Below are positions 1 to 5,113 of a stretch of DNA of 5,113 nucleotides, in pieces. The stretch spans positions 1-5,113 of the forward strand of contig NZ_JBNMNU010000246.1 of assembly GCF_051278035.1 (NCBI RefSeq). The letters are read 5' to 3'. Made by a program: the position numbers and the translations under genes. Position 1 is the first letter of the stretch, and each line of letters opens with the position of its first letter. The notes under the pieces are model-generated. The model made no database searches, was not told the origin of the DNA, and saw only the letters and a list, made by a program, of their open reading frames with translations. This DNA is from Clostridium_AD sp051278035. Lineage in GTDB: Bacteria > Bacillota > Clostridia > Clostridiales > Clostridiaceae.

Positions 1-505
1 ATTCATTTTCAGAAATGGCCAGTATCTCTGCACTTAAACTTGCATTCTCTATATACCTTAAACAAGCATAATTTCTTTTTATAGCTAATAGTTGTATTTC
101 TTCAATTGGATTAACAATATATTTTATAGAGTCATAATCTTTTTCTATAGCTAATCTTTGAAGTTCAATGCTTGGCCAAACAGCATATCTTATGGCATAT
201 CCCTTTTGCCGGATACCTACTTTTATAAGTTCCTCAGAAGGACTTTTAATAAACTCTAAAGTATTCCATATCTCTGACACAACATATTTTTTCATGTCAT
301 AAGTTGGATTTTCAATAAACTCAATTGACCACGGATTACTTTTTATTGCTAGGTTCTCCATTTCTTCTGAAGGATTCTTAATATAACGTATCATTCGCCC
401 ATCTTTTTTTATAGCTGCAAGCTTCAGTTCATCACTGGGATTTTCAATGTTTTTTATAAGAATTGGGTTTTCCTCTAACATTTTTAGTACTTCATCTTCT
501 GTCAT
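1..505 (-). CDS. 22-residue tandem-repeat protein, N-terminal part (C-terminus beyond the left edge)
   Basis: An open frame of 168 codons reads leftward from an ATG at 505-503 and is still open at base 1, so the C-terminus is missing. A strong Shine-Dalgarno site, GAGGTGA, lies at 512-518, six bases before the ATG, and fixes the start. The protein is built of tandem 22-residue units: the proline of an (N/S)P-S-x-E motif recurs at residues 23, 45, 67, 89, 111 and 133, with Ala at 155 in the same phase. A typical unit reads NPSEElxxLAIKkxxxxIrYI, which suggests two short helices per repeat and an alpha-solenoid. I see no signal peptide, membrane segment or catalytic motif, so it is probably a cytosolic protein-binding scaffold. 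The repeat resembles those of uncharacterised DUF4116-type proteins, but I cannot assign a family or a function. The coding region is certain; the role is not. Confidence 0.88.
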   Translation of the reverse strand, partial: MTEDEVLKMLEENPILIKNIENPSDELKLAAIKKDGRMIRYIKNPSEEMENLAIKSNPWSIEFIENPTYDMKKYVVSEIWNTLEFIKSPSEELIKVGIRQKGYAIRYAVWPSIELQRLAIEKDYDSIKYIVNPIEEIQLLAIKRNYACLRYIENASLSAEILAISENE

Positions 506-538
506 AAAATCTCACCTCAATATTAATCACTAAAGATA

Positions 539-544
539 ATTATA
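539..544 (-). promoter_or_regulatory. Extended -10 promoter of the repeat-protein gene
   Basis: On the minus strand a perfect TATAAT is preceded by TGG, giving the extended -10 motif TGnTATAAT, 33 bases upstream of the ATG at 505. The -35 position falls inside the terminator hairpin at 553-578 and has only a poor match, so activity would rest on the extended -10. The promoter lies immediately after the T-run that ends the upstream transcript, which keeps the two units separate. Confidence 0.55.
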
Positions 545-548
545 CCAC

Positions 549-578
549 AAAAAAAAAGAGATATTTCCATCTCTTTTT
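549..578 (-). terminator. Intrinsic terminator of the minus-strand ncRNA unit
   Basis: The inverted repeat 553-562/569-578 (AAAAAGAGAT and ATCTCTTTTT) has a six-base loop. On the minus strand the hairpin is followed by an uninterrupted run of T (complement of A549-A557), the normal form of a Rho-independent terminator. The stem is AT-rich. It ends transcription coming from the right, either from the promoter near 836-863 or by read-through from the desulfidase gene. On the plus strand it ends in only five T, so it may work weakly in that direction too. Confidence 0.75.
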
Positions 579-829
579 ATAAACGAACCAAAAATTTTAA
601 TTATAATCCAAGGTACCGTTGCCCCAATTTTTACACCTATCTTTATGATAGGTGGGTGTCCTCAGAGATGCTTAGCAGTCCTTGCCAATTATAAATTGGA
701 CTTATAGGCCTAATACACACCTAGATCTTGAACTCCCGTATAAATATTGTAGGTTGAAAATAAGAGCTTCACGAATATCTCAGAATTAAAAACTATAAAA
801 TTTTTGAAAGTGTTTCATATCTATTTGTT
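549..829 (-). ncRNA. Putative structured noncoding RNA, class unassigned
   Basis: This interval lies between a minus-strand promoter (836-863) and a minus-strand terminator (549-578) and has no convincing coding frame, so it looks like an independent transcript of about 280 nt. Several helices can be drawn by eye. An 11-bp perfect pairing joins the two ends (796-806 with 589-599). A hairpin with an 8-bp stem and 5-base loop lies at 634-654 (CACCTATC/GATAGGTG). A hairpin with a 6-bp stem lies at 685-699 (CCAATT/AATTGG). GC-richer patches at about 611-625, 634-686 and 705-737 stand out from the AT-rich surroundings, as expected for conserved RNA. End pairing plus branched hairpins fits a free-standing RNA better than a leader switch, and the following gene has its own promoter. 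The raiA-motif RNA of Firmicutes and 6S RNA are the first classes to test; the branching argues somewhat against a rod-like 6S. I could not match tmRNA, RNase P, SRP RNA or a common riboswitch core. Confidence 0.55.
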
Positions 830-835
830 AACTTT

Positions 836-863
836 ATTATATCAGAATTAAATTAAAATTCAA
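836..863 (-). promoter_or_regulatory. Vegetative promoter of the putative ncRNA
   Basis: On the minus strand, -35 TTGAAT (858-863) and -10 TATAAT (836-841) are separated by 16 bases. TGA precedes the -10, giving an extended -10 (TGnTATAAT). Transcription should start near 829. No start codon with a ribosome site follows before the terminator at 549-578, which is why this promoter is assigned to a noncoding transcript. The -35 is four of six to consensus, the -10 perfect. Confidence 0.65.
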
Positions 864-963
864 TAGTAATTCATGGTTTTTTGATAATAATTTAAGAATT
901 TAAGTGGACGAGCCTATTGATTTTTTATTAATTAAAATTTACTTAATATATAATATCTTGTAT
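864..963. other. AT-rich spacer without a recognisable gene
   Basis: Between the stop codon of the desulfidase gene and the ncRNA promoter I see only AT-rich sequence with one GC-richer patch (about 904-915). No GC-stemmed hairpin followed by a T-run is present on the minus strand, so the desulfidase transcript has no obvious terminator of its own. It may extend as far as the terminator at 549-578. Confidence 0.4.
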
Positions 964-2298
964 TTATAAATGTGTTCCTGTATTTTCATATAATAAATTT
1001 TCATTATATTTCTTTTGCATTTTCTTCATAGTCTTCAATATAACCTTATCGGTAATGCTCATACCTTCCACGGATAAAACACCTAAATTCATTATAGTCT
1101 GTTCCGCAGTTTCTGCAACTATTCCATTCCTTACAGGCACAATAGAATTATTTATAGCCAAAATTGCAGAAGATACTGCAACTGATGCTGAGGTTGAAAG
1201 CTTTAAAGAACAGCCTTCCTTTGCCCCATCGCATATCATGCCAGAGGTATTTGCAATTGTATTCTTTATAACTCCATCTATTTGGTCATAACTTGCGCCC
1301 ATAAGCCATGCTATAGCTACTCCCGAACCAGTTCCAGCTGCAACACCACATGCACACAGTGCTGATAATCTCCCTATATAATGCTTTATATAACTATTTA
1401 CAATATGGCTTATGGCAACTGCCTTAGCTAATTTTTCATCATCCACATTAAATATATTTTTATATGCAACTATAGGTAAAATTGCTGTAAGACCATTATT
1501 TCCACTTCCATTACTACTCATAACCGATAGATTTATGCCTGACATTCTAGCATCACTAGCAGCTGCTGTTAACATCATTGAAGCTGTCATTAAGTCCTCA
1601 GACAAAATCCCTTGTTTTATACTTTTTTTGAGTGCATATCCAACTCCCATGCCCTTTTTTTCTTTAAGTCCAGCCATAGCTACGATTTCATTCAGCACTA
1701 TCCCGTCTAACATAAAAGCAATTTCATCATGTGGTATTTTCTCTATTTCTACAATAATTTCTCTTATACTTAAGCTATATAAAATATTCTTCCCACTATT
1801 ACTTGATTTATCCTCTTTTTTTAGATCTAAAATAACTTCACCTAAACTTTCAATATAAACAAATTTATTATGTTTTCCACTTATAATCACGCTACATTTG
1901 CCTTTATCCGTTACAAGATTTACCTCTATATAAATTTTATCCTCAGTGTCTTTAATGTCTAGTAATAGTTTTCCACTATGTAAAAGCTCCTTTGCAAGTA
2001 TCACTTGTATATCACTAATTCCTTCAAGTACTCTTAAATCTTTTTCACTTTTTCCACCCACAAAACCCAGTGCAGCTGCAATATAGAGTCCAATTTCATT
2101 TGTATTTGGTATGCCAACTGATAGACCATTTTTATATATATTTGGACTAACAAAAATTTCAGCACTCTCTATATAATTAAATTTTATTAGTTCTTTAGCC
2201 TTAGCACAGGCAAGCGCAACAGCTACTGGCTCAGTGCATCCCATAGCAGGAACGACCTCTTCCACAAGTGTTTGAACTATAAGGTTTCTTAATTTCAT
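964..2298 (-). CDS. cyuA: L-cysteine desulfidase (CyuA/CdsB, UPF0597 family)
   Basis: The 444-residue product has the length and motifs of the UPF0597 (YhaM/CyuA/CdsB) family of PLP-independent, iron-sulfur L-cysteine desulfidases. These cytosolic enzymes convert L-cysteine to pyruvate, ammonia and hydrogen sulfide. Visible hallmarks are PAMGCTEP at residues 17-24 (Cys21), GMGVGYAL at 216-223, SSNGSGNNGLTAILP at 261-275, a CAC pair at Cys315/Cys317, and GMICDGAKEGC at 353-363 (Cys356, Cys363). The family's cluster is held by conserved cysteines; Cys21, one of Cys315/317 and one of Cys356/363 are the natural candidates. The family is related to the iron-sulfur serine dehydratases, so serine is a less likely alternative substrate. 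The ATG at 2298 follows an AGAGGGGTGA ribosome site, and the only sigma-54 promoter in the window lies just upstream. The gene behind it encodes a sigma-54 activator, and the pair matches the cdsR-cdsB arrangement. No cysteine transporter is visible. The frame is intact with no missing motif. Confidence 0.9.
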   Translation of the reverse strand: MKLRNLIVQTLVEEVVPAMGCTEPVAVALACAKAKELIKFNYIESAEIFVSPNIYKNGLSVGIPNTNEIGLYIAAALGFVGGKSEKDLRVLEGISDIQVILAKELLHSGKLLLDIKDTEDKIYIEVNLVTDKGKCSVIISGKHNKFVYIESLGEVILDLKKEDKSSNSGKNILYSLSIREIIVEIEKIPHDEIAFMLDGIVLNEIVAMAGLKEKKGMGVGYALKKSIKQGILSEDLMTASMMLTAAASDARMSGINLSVMSSNGSGNNGLTAILPIVAYKNIFNVDDEKLAKAVAISHIVNSYIKHYIGRLSALCACGVAAGTGSGVAIAWLMGASYDQIDGVIKNTIANTSGMICDGAKEGCSLKLSTSASVAVSSAILAINNSIVPVRNGIVAETAEQTIMNLGVLSVEGMSITDKVILKTMKKMQKKYNENLLYENTGTHL

Positions 2299-2319
2299 AA
2301 AATCACCCCTCTACGATTA

Positions 2320-2335
2320 TCTAATATATATTAGA
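2320..2335. repeat. 16-bp AT palindrome at the desulfidase transcription start
   Basis: TCTAATATATATTAGA is a perfect dyad lying between the -12 element and the predicted start at about 2324. It could be an operator, but an AT-rich stretch is also what open-complex formation needs at this place, so its meaning is uncertain. Confidence 0.4.
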
Positions 2336-2351
2336 GCAACATTCATGCCAA
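2335..2351 (-). promoter_or_regulatory. Sigma-54 (-24/-12) promoter of the desulfidase gene
   Basis: The minus strand reads TTGGCATGAATGTTGCT, a full match to the sigma-54 consensus YTGGCAY-N5-TTGCW: TGGCAT at 2345-2350 is the -24 element and TTGC at 2336-2339 the -12 element, with the invariant GG and GC in correct phase. Counting 12 bases from the -12 C puts the transcription start near 2324, which leaves a leader of about 26 bases with a strong ribosome site (GAGGGGTGA, 2303-2311) before the ATG at 2298. Sigma-54 promoters need an AAA+ activator with a GAFTGA loop, and the next gene upstream encodes exactly that. Confidence 0.9.
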
Positions 2352-2401
2352 TAAAATCCTCTCAAAACATCCCTTTTTATTATACTTTTTCTTAATATGA
2401 G

Positions 2402-2459
2402 AAAAAACAAAGAAGAACAGTATCATAATGAGAATTAATTCTCATTATGATACTGTTCT
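2402..2459 (-). terminator. Perfect 46-bp palindrome with T-rich tail: terminator, possibly also enhancer site
   Basis: Bases 2414-2459 form a perfect inverted repeat with 23-bp arms centred between 2436 and 2437. On the minus strand the arm is followed by a T-rich stretch (TCTTTGTTTTTT), consistent with an intrinsic terminator for the activator gene. The upstream arm encodes the last seven residues of the activator, and its stop codon (2437-2435) sits at the centre of symmetry. The palindrome's centre is about 112 bases upstream of the sigma-54 transcription start of the desulfidase gene, a usual position for an enhancer bound by a sigma-54 activator. It could therefore also be the activator's binding site. 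The terminator reading is the better supported. Confidence 0.72.
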
Positions 2460-4222
2460 ATTCCATATTCTTTTAATTTTCTGTATAAGGTCGCTCTACT
2501 TATTTTTAGAGCGCCAGCCGCCTTTGTAATTGACTGCTTACTATCTGAAAAATAATCCAATGCCTTCTTAATTTCCACTTTTTCCAATTCTTTTATGGGC
2601 ATAATCAATACACTCTCATTATACTCCGGTGTAATTTGCGAAGCATTCATCCTTTTGGGTAAATCTATAGATTTTATAACAGAATCCGAACACATATTTA
2701 CAGCATACTCTATAGTATTTTCAAGCTCTCGCACATTCCCTGGCCACCCATAATTCATAAAAATCTCTAAGCAAATATCATCTATTTTATTTATATGCTT
2801 TCCTAACTTAGAATTACATTTGTCCAAAAGATAATCTACAAGAATTACTGTATCCTCTTTTCTATCTCTTAATGGCGGTATATTGAGAGGAATTACATTT
2901 AATCTATAAAATAAATCTTGCCTAAATTCTCCCTCTAAAACCTTTTTTTCTAAATCTTTATTGGTAGCCGCAATTATCCTTACATTGATAGGAATTGATT
3001 CTTTTCCACCAATCTTCTCAATAACATGCTCCTGCAATACCCTTAATAGTTTAGCCTGAAGATGAATAGGCATGTCTCCAATTTCATCTAAAAATATTGT
3101 GCCCTTATTTGCCAGTTCAAATTTTCCTAAAGTGCCACCTCTTCTTGCTCCTGTAAATGCACCATCTTCATATCCAAAAAACTCACTTTCTAGCAAATGT
3201 TCTGGGATAGCTGCACAATTAATTGATATAAACGGCTCCTTAACTCTATTACTATGAAAGTGTACGGCCCTTGCAAAGAGTTCTTTCCCAGTTCCACTTT
3301 CTCCCTGAATAAGTACTGTGGATGTAGATTTAGAAGCTTTTTCTGCTTGATTCTTAACCTGTTCTAAGCAATAGCTATTGCCTATAATACTATCAAACGA
3401 AGTAATTATAGTCCCTGTAGTAATTTTATTTATTGTTTTTAATAAATCAGAGATATCACTAAATGTACATACTATACCAAAGCTTTTATCTAAAATACTA
3501 ATTGGCTTTGCATCAAAAACCCCTCTAAAACTATGGTTATTGTCCCTATAAGTAAATTCTCTATTCTTTAGATTCTTATGTTTTTCAATAAGTGTTTCAA
3601 AATTTAAGTTACCAATAAGATTTTTTATATTTATATTCAAAATGACGTTTCCTTTAAGGTTAAATAGCTCTAACGCTTTAGTATTATAATGAAGAATATT
3701 CCCTTTATAGTCTGCGGCTATAATCCCTTTATCTACAGAATCAATAACTACCTCAAGTTCTCCTGCCAGAAGCTTTATTCGCTCTGTATTTTCTTCTTCT
3801 GCTAGTTTTGCTGATATTAAATCAGCCATTCTATTTAAGAAATTCATTAAATTCACTTCATTGTTTATGATAGCATTTCGCTGTTCTTCTGAAAATGCAA
3901 TAAGTCCAACTACTCCAACAGACTCATTACCTACATTAATCGGGCAACAAACCTCTGCAAGTTCCTTGCAGTTTTTAATGTTTTCACAGTTCGAGCAGAT
4001 AGAATGTTTTCTAGGATTTTTTATAATAAGACTTTTTCCCTGTGTTAGAGCAAATCCAAAAGCAGATTTTTCATTTACTTTTTCTGAAATACATTTTCTA
4101 TACCTTCCAGTACCTGCTATTCTAATATAATTACTATCTACAACCGTTACATCTACACTAATAACGCTTGCTATTGCCTCTGAAATCTTCTGAACATTTG
4201 AAACTATTTTTATTAAATCCAT
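2435..4222 (-). CDS. cdsR: Sigma-54-dependent transcriptional activator of cysteine desulfidase (CdsR-like)
   Basis: The 595-residue protein is a bacterial enhancer-binding activator. Residues 1 to about 145 form a GAF-like sensor with a cysteine-rich stretch: Cys76, Cys79, Cys85, Cys92 and Cys93 in a CxxC-x5-C-x6-CC pattern. A PAS domain follows at about 153-262. The AAA+ sigma-54-interaction domain (about 278-505) has Walker A GESGTGKE (307-314), the sigma-54 contact loop GAFTGA (354-359), Walker B TIFLDE (375-380), FRQDLFYRLN (433-442) and GWPGNVREL (492-500). A Fis-type helix-turn-helix occupies about 563-588. It should act as a hexameric ATPase that opens sigma-54 promoters; the one just downstream, before the desulfidase gene, is the obvious target. 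The cysteines suggest a bound metal or Fe-S cluster, or redox or sulfur sensing (inference). A GTG at 4246 and an ATG at 4231 are in frame, but only the ATG at 4222 has a well-spaced ribosome site. The name rests on family and context. Confidence 0.88.
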   Translation of the reverse strand: MDLIKIVSNVQKISEAIASVISVDVTVVDSNYIRIAGTGRYRKCISEKVNEKSAFGFALTQGKSLIIKNPRKHSICSNCENIKNCKELAEVCCPINVGNESVGVVGLIAFSEEQRNAIINNEVNLMNFLNRMADLISAKLAEEENTERIKLLAGELEVVIDSVDKGIIAADYKGNILHYNTKALELFNLKGNVILNINIKNLIGNLNFETLIEKHKNLKNREFTYRDNNHSFRGVFDAKPISILDKSFGIVCTFSDISDLLKTINKITTGTIITSFDSIIGNSYCLEQVKNQAEKASKSTSTVLIQGESGTGKELFARAVHFHSNRVKEPFISINCAAIPEHLLESEFFGYEDGAFTGARRGGTLGKFELANKGTIFLDEIGDMPIHLQAKLLRVLQEHVIEKIGGKESIPINVRIIAATNKDLEKKVLEGEFRQDLFYRLNVIPLNIPPLRDRKEDTVILVDYLLDKCNSKLGKHINKIDDICLEIFMNYGWPGNVRELENTIEYAVNMCSDSVIKSIDLPKRMNASQITPEYNESVLIMPIKELEKVEIKKALDYFSDSKQSITKAAGALKISRATLYRKLKEYGIEQYHNEN

Positions 4223-4230
4223 ACTTATCA

Positions 4231-4235
4231 TCCTT
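4231..4235 (-). promoter_or_regulatory. Ribosome binding site that decides the activator's start
   Basis: AAGGA on the minus strand lies eight bases before the ATG at 4222-4220. The same GG directly abuts the ATG at 4231 and cannot serve it, and the GTG at 4246 has no purine-rich site upstream. The start at 4222 is therefore preferred, which places the TGCCAC palindrome at 4241-4256 outside the coding region. Confidence 0.7.
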
Positions 4236-4240
4236 TTTTG

Positions 4241-4284
4241 TGCCACCCAAGTGGCAAGTTTCTTTTCTAATTTATATGGTGGCA
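4241..4284. promoter_or_regulatory. Operator-like TGCCAC/GTGGCA half-sites upstream of the activator gene
   Basis: A perfect inverted repeat TGCCAC-CCAA-GTGGCA spans 4241-4256, and a third copy of GTGGCA lies at 4279-4284, exactly 28 bases from the copy at 4251. On the minus strand the third half-site is next to a candidate -10 (TATAAA, 4271-4276) of the activator gene, and the palindrome would lie just after its transcription start. This arrangement suggests binding by a regulator, perhaps the activator itself in autocontrol. The dyad could instead form a small hairpin in the mRNA leader. Nothing identical is present near the desulfidase promoter, which weakens the link to the activator. Confidence 0.5.
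4271..4276 (-). promoter_or_regulatory. Candidate -10 of the activator gene
   Basis: TATAAA on the minus strand lies about 49 bases upstream of the ATG at 4222. At 17-18 bases upstream the -35 region (TATTAA or TTATTA) matches consensus poorly, so the promoter may be weak or need help. No sigma-54 motif is found here, so the activator itself is probably made from a vegetative promoter. Confidence 0.35.
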
Positions 4285-4344
4285 GTTAAAAACTTAATAA
4301 TCTATTGCAACTAAAATCACTAAAATTAATACAAATAATATTTT

Positions 4345-4369
4345 AGGAGATAATATTATTGAAGGAAGG
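4345..4369 (+). promoter_or_regulatory. Two successive ribosome binding sites before the DUF421 gene
   Basis: AGGAGA at 4345-4350 is eight bases before an in-frame TTG at 4359, and AAGGAAGG at 4362-4369 is seven bases before the ATG at 4377. Both are usable. The ATG is preferred because ATG is the stronger start codon and gives the N-terminus usual for the family; the TTG would add only six residues. Confidence 0.55.
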
Positions 4370-4376
4370 TGCTATT

Positions 4377-5081
4377 ATGAACGAGGGTTTAATAGTTCTA
4401 GTAAGAGGAATAATCGGTTTTTTCACTTTATTGATATTCACCCGTATTCTTGGAAAGCAACAGGTTAGCCAGCTAACTTTTTTTGATTATGTAGTTGGTA
4501 TAACTATAGGGTCCACGGCCTCAACTCTAACTACTGATTTAACTAGTAGCGCATGGTCTCATTGGGTAGGCTTACTTACTTGGACTGTCTTATGTTTTAT
4601 TTTACAATTAACAACTCTTAAATCAAAAACTGCTGAAAAATTTTTAGATGGTGAGCCCACAATTATCATTTCAAACGGTAAAATACTTGAGAAATCCATG
4701 AAGAAATTTCGTTACACTATAGGAGACCTTCTATCCCAGTTAAGAGATAAAGGTGTTTTTGACTTAGACGAGATTGCATATGCGGTACTCGAAAAAGACG
4801 GTAAATTGTCCATTTTAAAAAAGACAGAATACGATTCTGTTACTCCAAAGGACTTAAACCTTGAAACTCCTACTGATAGTATTGATATTGAAGTGATTTA
4901 TGACGGCTCTATTCTAAAAGATAACTTAGCTAGTATCAATAGAAATGAAAAATGGCTGATGATAAAATTAAAAAAACAAGATATTGATGATGCTGCTGAA
5001 GTATTTCTAGCCACTTATAATGCAACGAATGGCTTATTTATAGATCTTTATGAAGACGGGTTAGAGGATAAAAATAAATAA
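4377..5081 (+). CDS. DUF421 (YetF/YcaP-like) membrane protein
   Basis: The 234-residue product matches the DUF421 family in length and plan. Three hydrophobic segments lie near residues 5-25, 38-54 and 63-81, followed by a soluble domain of about 150 residues that is probably cytoplasmic. Family-typical elements are RILGKQQVSQLTFFDYV at 23-39, a FLDGEPTIII-type motif at 89-98 that opens the soluble domain, and the stretch from about 112 with LLSQLRDKGVFDLDEIAYAVLEKDG. Members are widespread in Firmicutes, often several per genome, and include Bacillus subtilis YetF; their molecular role is not established, and I assign none. The gene is divergent from the activator, sharing a region of about 150 bases. 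An upstream TTGCAA at 4305-4310 is a possible -35, but no good -10 follows. No terminator separates it from the next start at 5106, so the two are likely co-transcribed. No functional link to cysteine degradation is evident. Confidence 0.88.
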   Translation: MNEGLIVLVRGIIGFFTLLIFTRILGKQQVSQLTFFDYVVGITIGSTASTLTTDLTSSAWSHWVGLLTWTVLCFILQLTTLKSKTAEKFLDGEPTIIISNGKILEKSMKKFRYTIGDLLSQLRDKGVFDLDEIAYAVLEKDGKLSILKKTEYDSVTPKDLNLETPTDSIDIEVIYDGSILKDNLASINRNEKWLMIKLKKQDIDDAAEVFLATYNATNGLFIDLYEDGLEDKNK

Positions 5082-5105
5082 AATACAAAGGAGTAGTTTA
5101 AATTT

Positions 5106-5113
5106 ATGAAAAA
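5106..5113 (+). CDS. Start of a further gene, cut by the right edge
   Basis: An ATG at 5106 followed by AAA begins 24 bases after the DUF421 stop codon, with AAAGGAG at 5087-5093 as ribosome site. The 12-base spacing is somewhat long. Only two full codons are visible, so the product cannot be told. In clostridia a small DUF4363 protein often follows a DUF421 gene, which makes that a reasonable guess from context only. Confidence 0.5.

Noticed and set aside
600..780. Riboswitch, T-box, tmRNA, SRP RNA or RNase P RNA
   Set aside because: I could not find the core motifs of these classes on either strand, and a terminator followed by a separate promoter stands before the next gene, so a leader-type switch for the repeat protein is unlikely. 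A weak match cannot be excluded without a covariance search.
1055..1858. Two plus-strand open frames (1055-1291 and 1412-1858) opposite the desulfidase gene
   Set aside because: They lie antisense inside a clear family member, have no ribosome site of note and encode unlike-protein sequence; they are shadows.
2379..2384. TATAAT on the minus strand upstream of the sigma-54 promoter
   Set aside because: No acceptable -35 is found at 16-18 bases (only a T-run), and the region is AT-rich; a secondary vegetative start for the desulfidase gene is possible but unsupported.
3072..4130. Two plus-strand open frames (3072-3257 and 3861-4130) opposite the activator gene
   Set aside because: They are antisense to well-conserved domains of the activator and show no start signals; shadows.
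4223..4246. Longer activator starting at GTG 4246 or ATG 4231
   Set aside because: The GTG has no ribosome site and lies in the operator-like palindrome; the ATG at 4231 directly abuts the purine-rich site. The ATG at 4222 has correct spacing.
4222..4284. Possible sigma-54 promoters at the TGGCA words on either strand (4252-4256, 4280-4284, and minus strand 4241-4247)
   Set aside because: None is followed by TTGC at the required five-base spacing; the essential GC of the -12 element is missing in each.

Overview
The window is AT-rich DNA with Firmicute-style signals: strong purine-rich Shine-Dalgarno sites, TATAAT-type promoters, AT-rich intrinsic terminators and Lys/Ile/Asn-rich proteins. 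Together with its gene families it most resembles an anaerobic clostridium. No mobile element, CRISPR array, tRNA or rRNA is visible.

Layout. (1) 1-505, minus strand: the N-terminal 168 codons of a repeat protein with an exact 22-residue period, running off the left edge. (2) 506-963: a long intergenic region. It holds a minus-strand transcription unit with no convincing ORF: an extended -10 promoter near 836-863, a foldable AT-rich body whose two ends can pair, and an intrinsic terminator at 549-578. I read it as a structured noncoding RNA of unassigned class. The promoter of the repeat-protein gene abuts and overlaps this terminator. (3) 964-2298, minus: an L-cysteine desulfidase (CyuA/CdsB, UPF0597 family). 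(4) 2299-2434: a leader carrying a textbook sigma-54 -24/-12 promoter. (5) 2435-4222, minus: a sigma-54-dependent activator with a cysteine-rich N-terminal sensor, a PAS domain, an AAA+ domain with GAFTGA, and a Fis-type HTH; its last codons lie inside a perfect 46-bp palindrome. (6) 4223-4376: a divergent regulatory region with TGCCAC/GTGGCA half-sites. (7) 4377-5081, plus: a DUF421 (YetF-like) membrane protein, followed 24 bases later by the first codons of another gene.

How the parts work together. The central system is a self-contained cysteine-degradation circuit. The activator lies directly upstream of the desulfidase, and the desulfidase has the sigma-54 promoter that such an activator needs. 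By inference, excess cysteine or a derived sulfur signal is sensed by the activator's N-terminal region. It then drives RNA polymerase-sigma-54 at 2335-2351, and the enzyme converts cysteine to pyruvate, ammonia and sulfide. A comparable regulator/enzyme pair, CdsR/CdsB, has been described in Clostridioides difficile, so the circuit itself is not new. The less explained items are the 46-bp palindrome, which may be both terminator and enhancer, the putative ncRNA, the 22-residue repeat protein, and the operator-like half-sites upstream of the activator.
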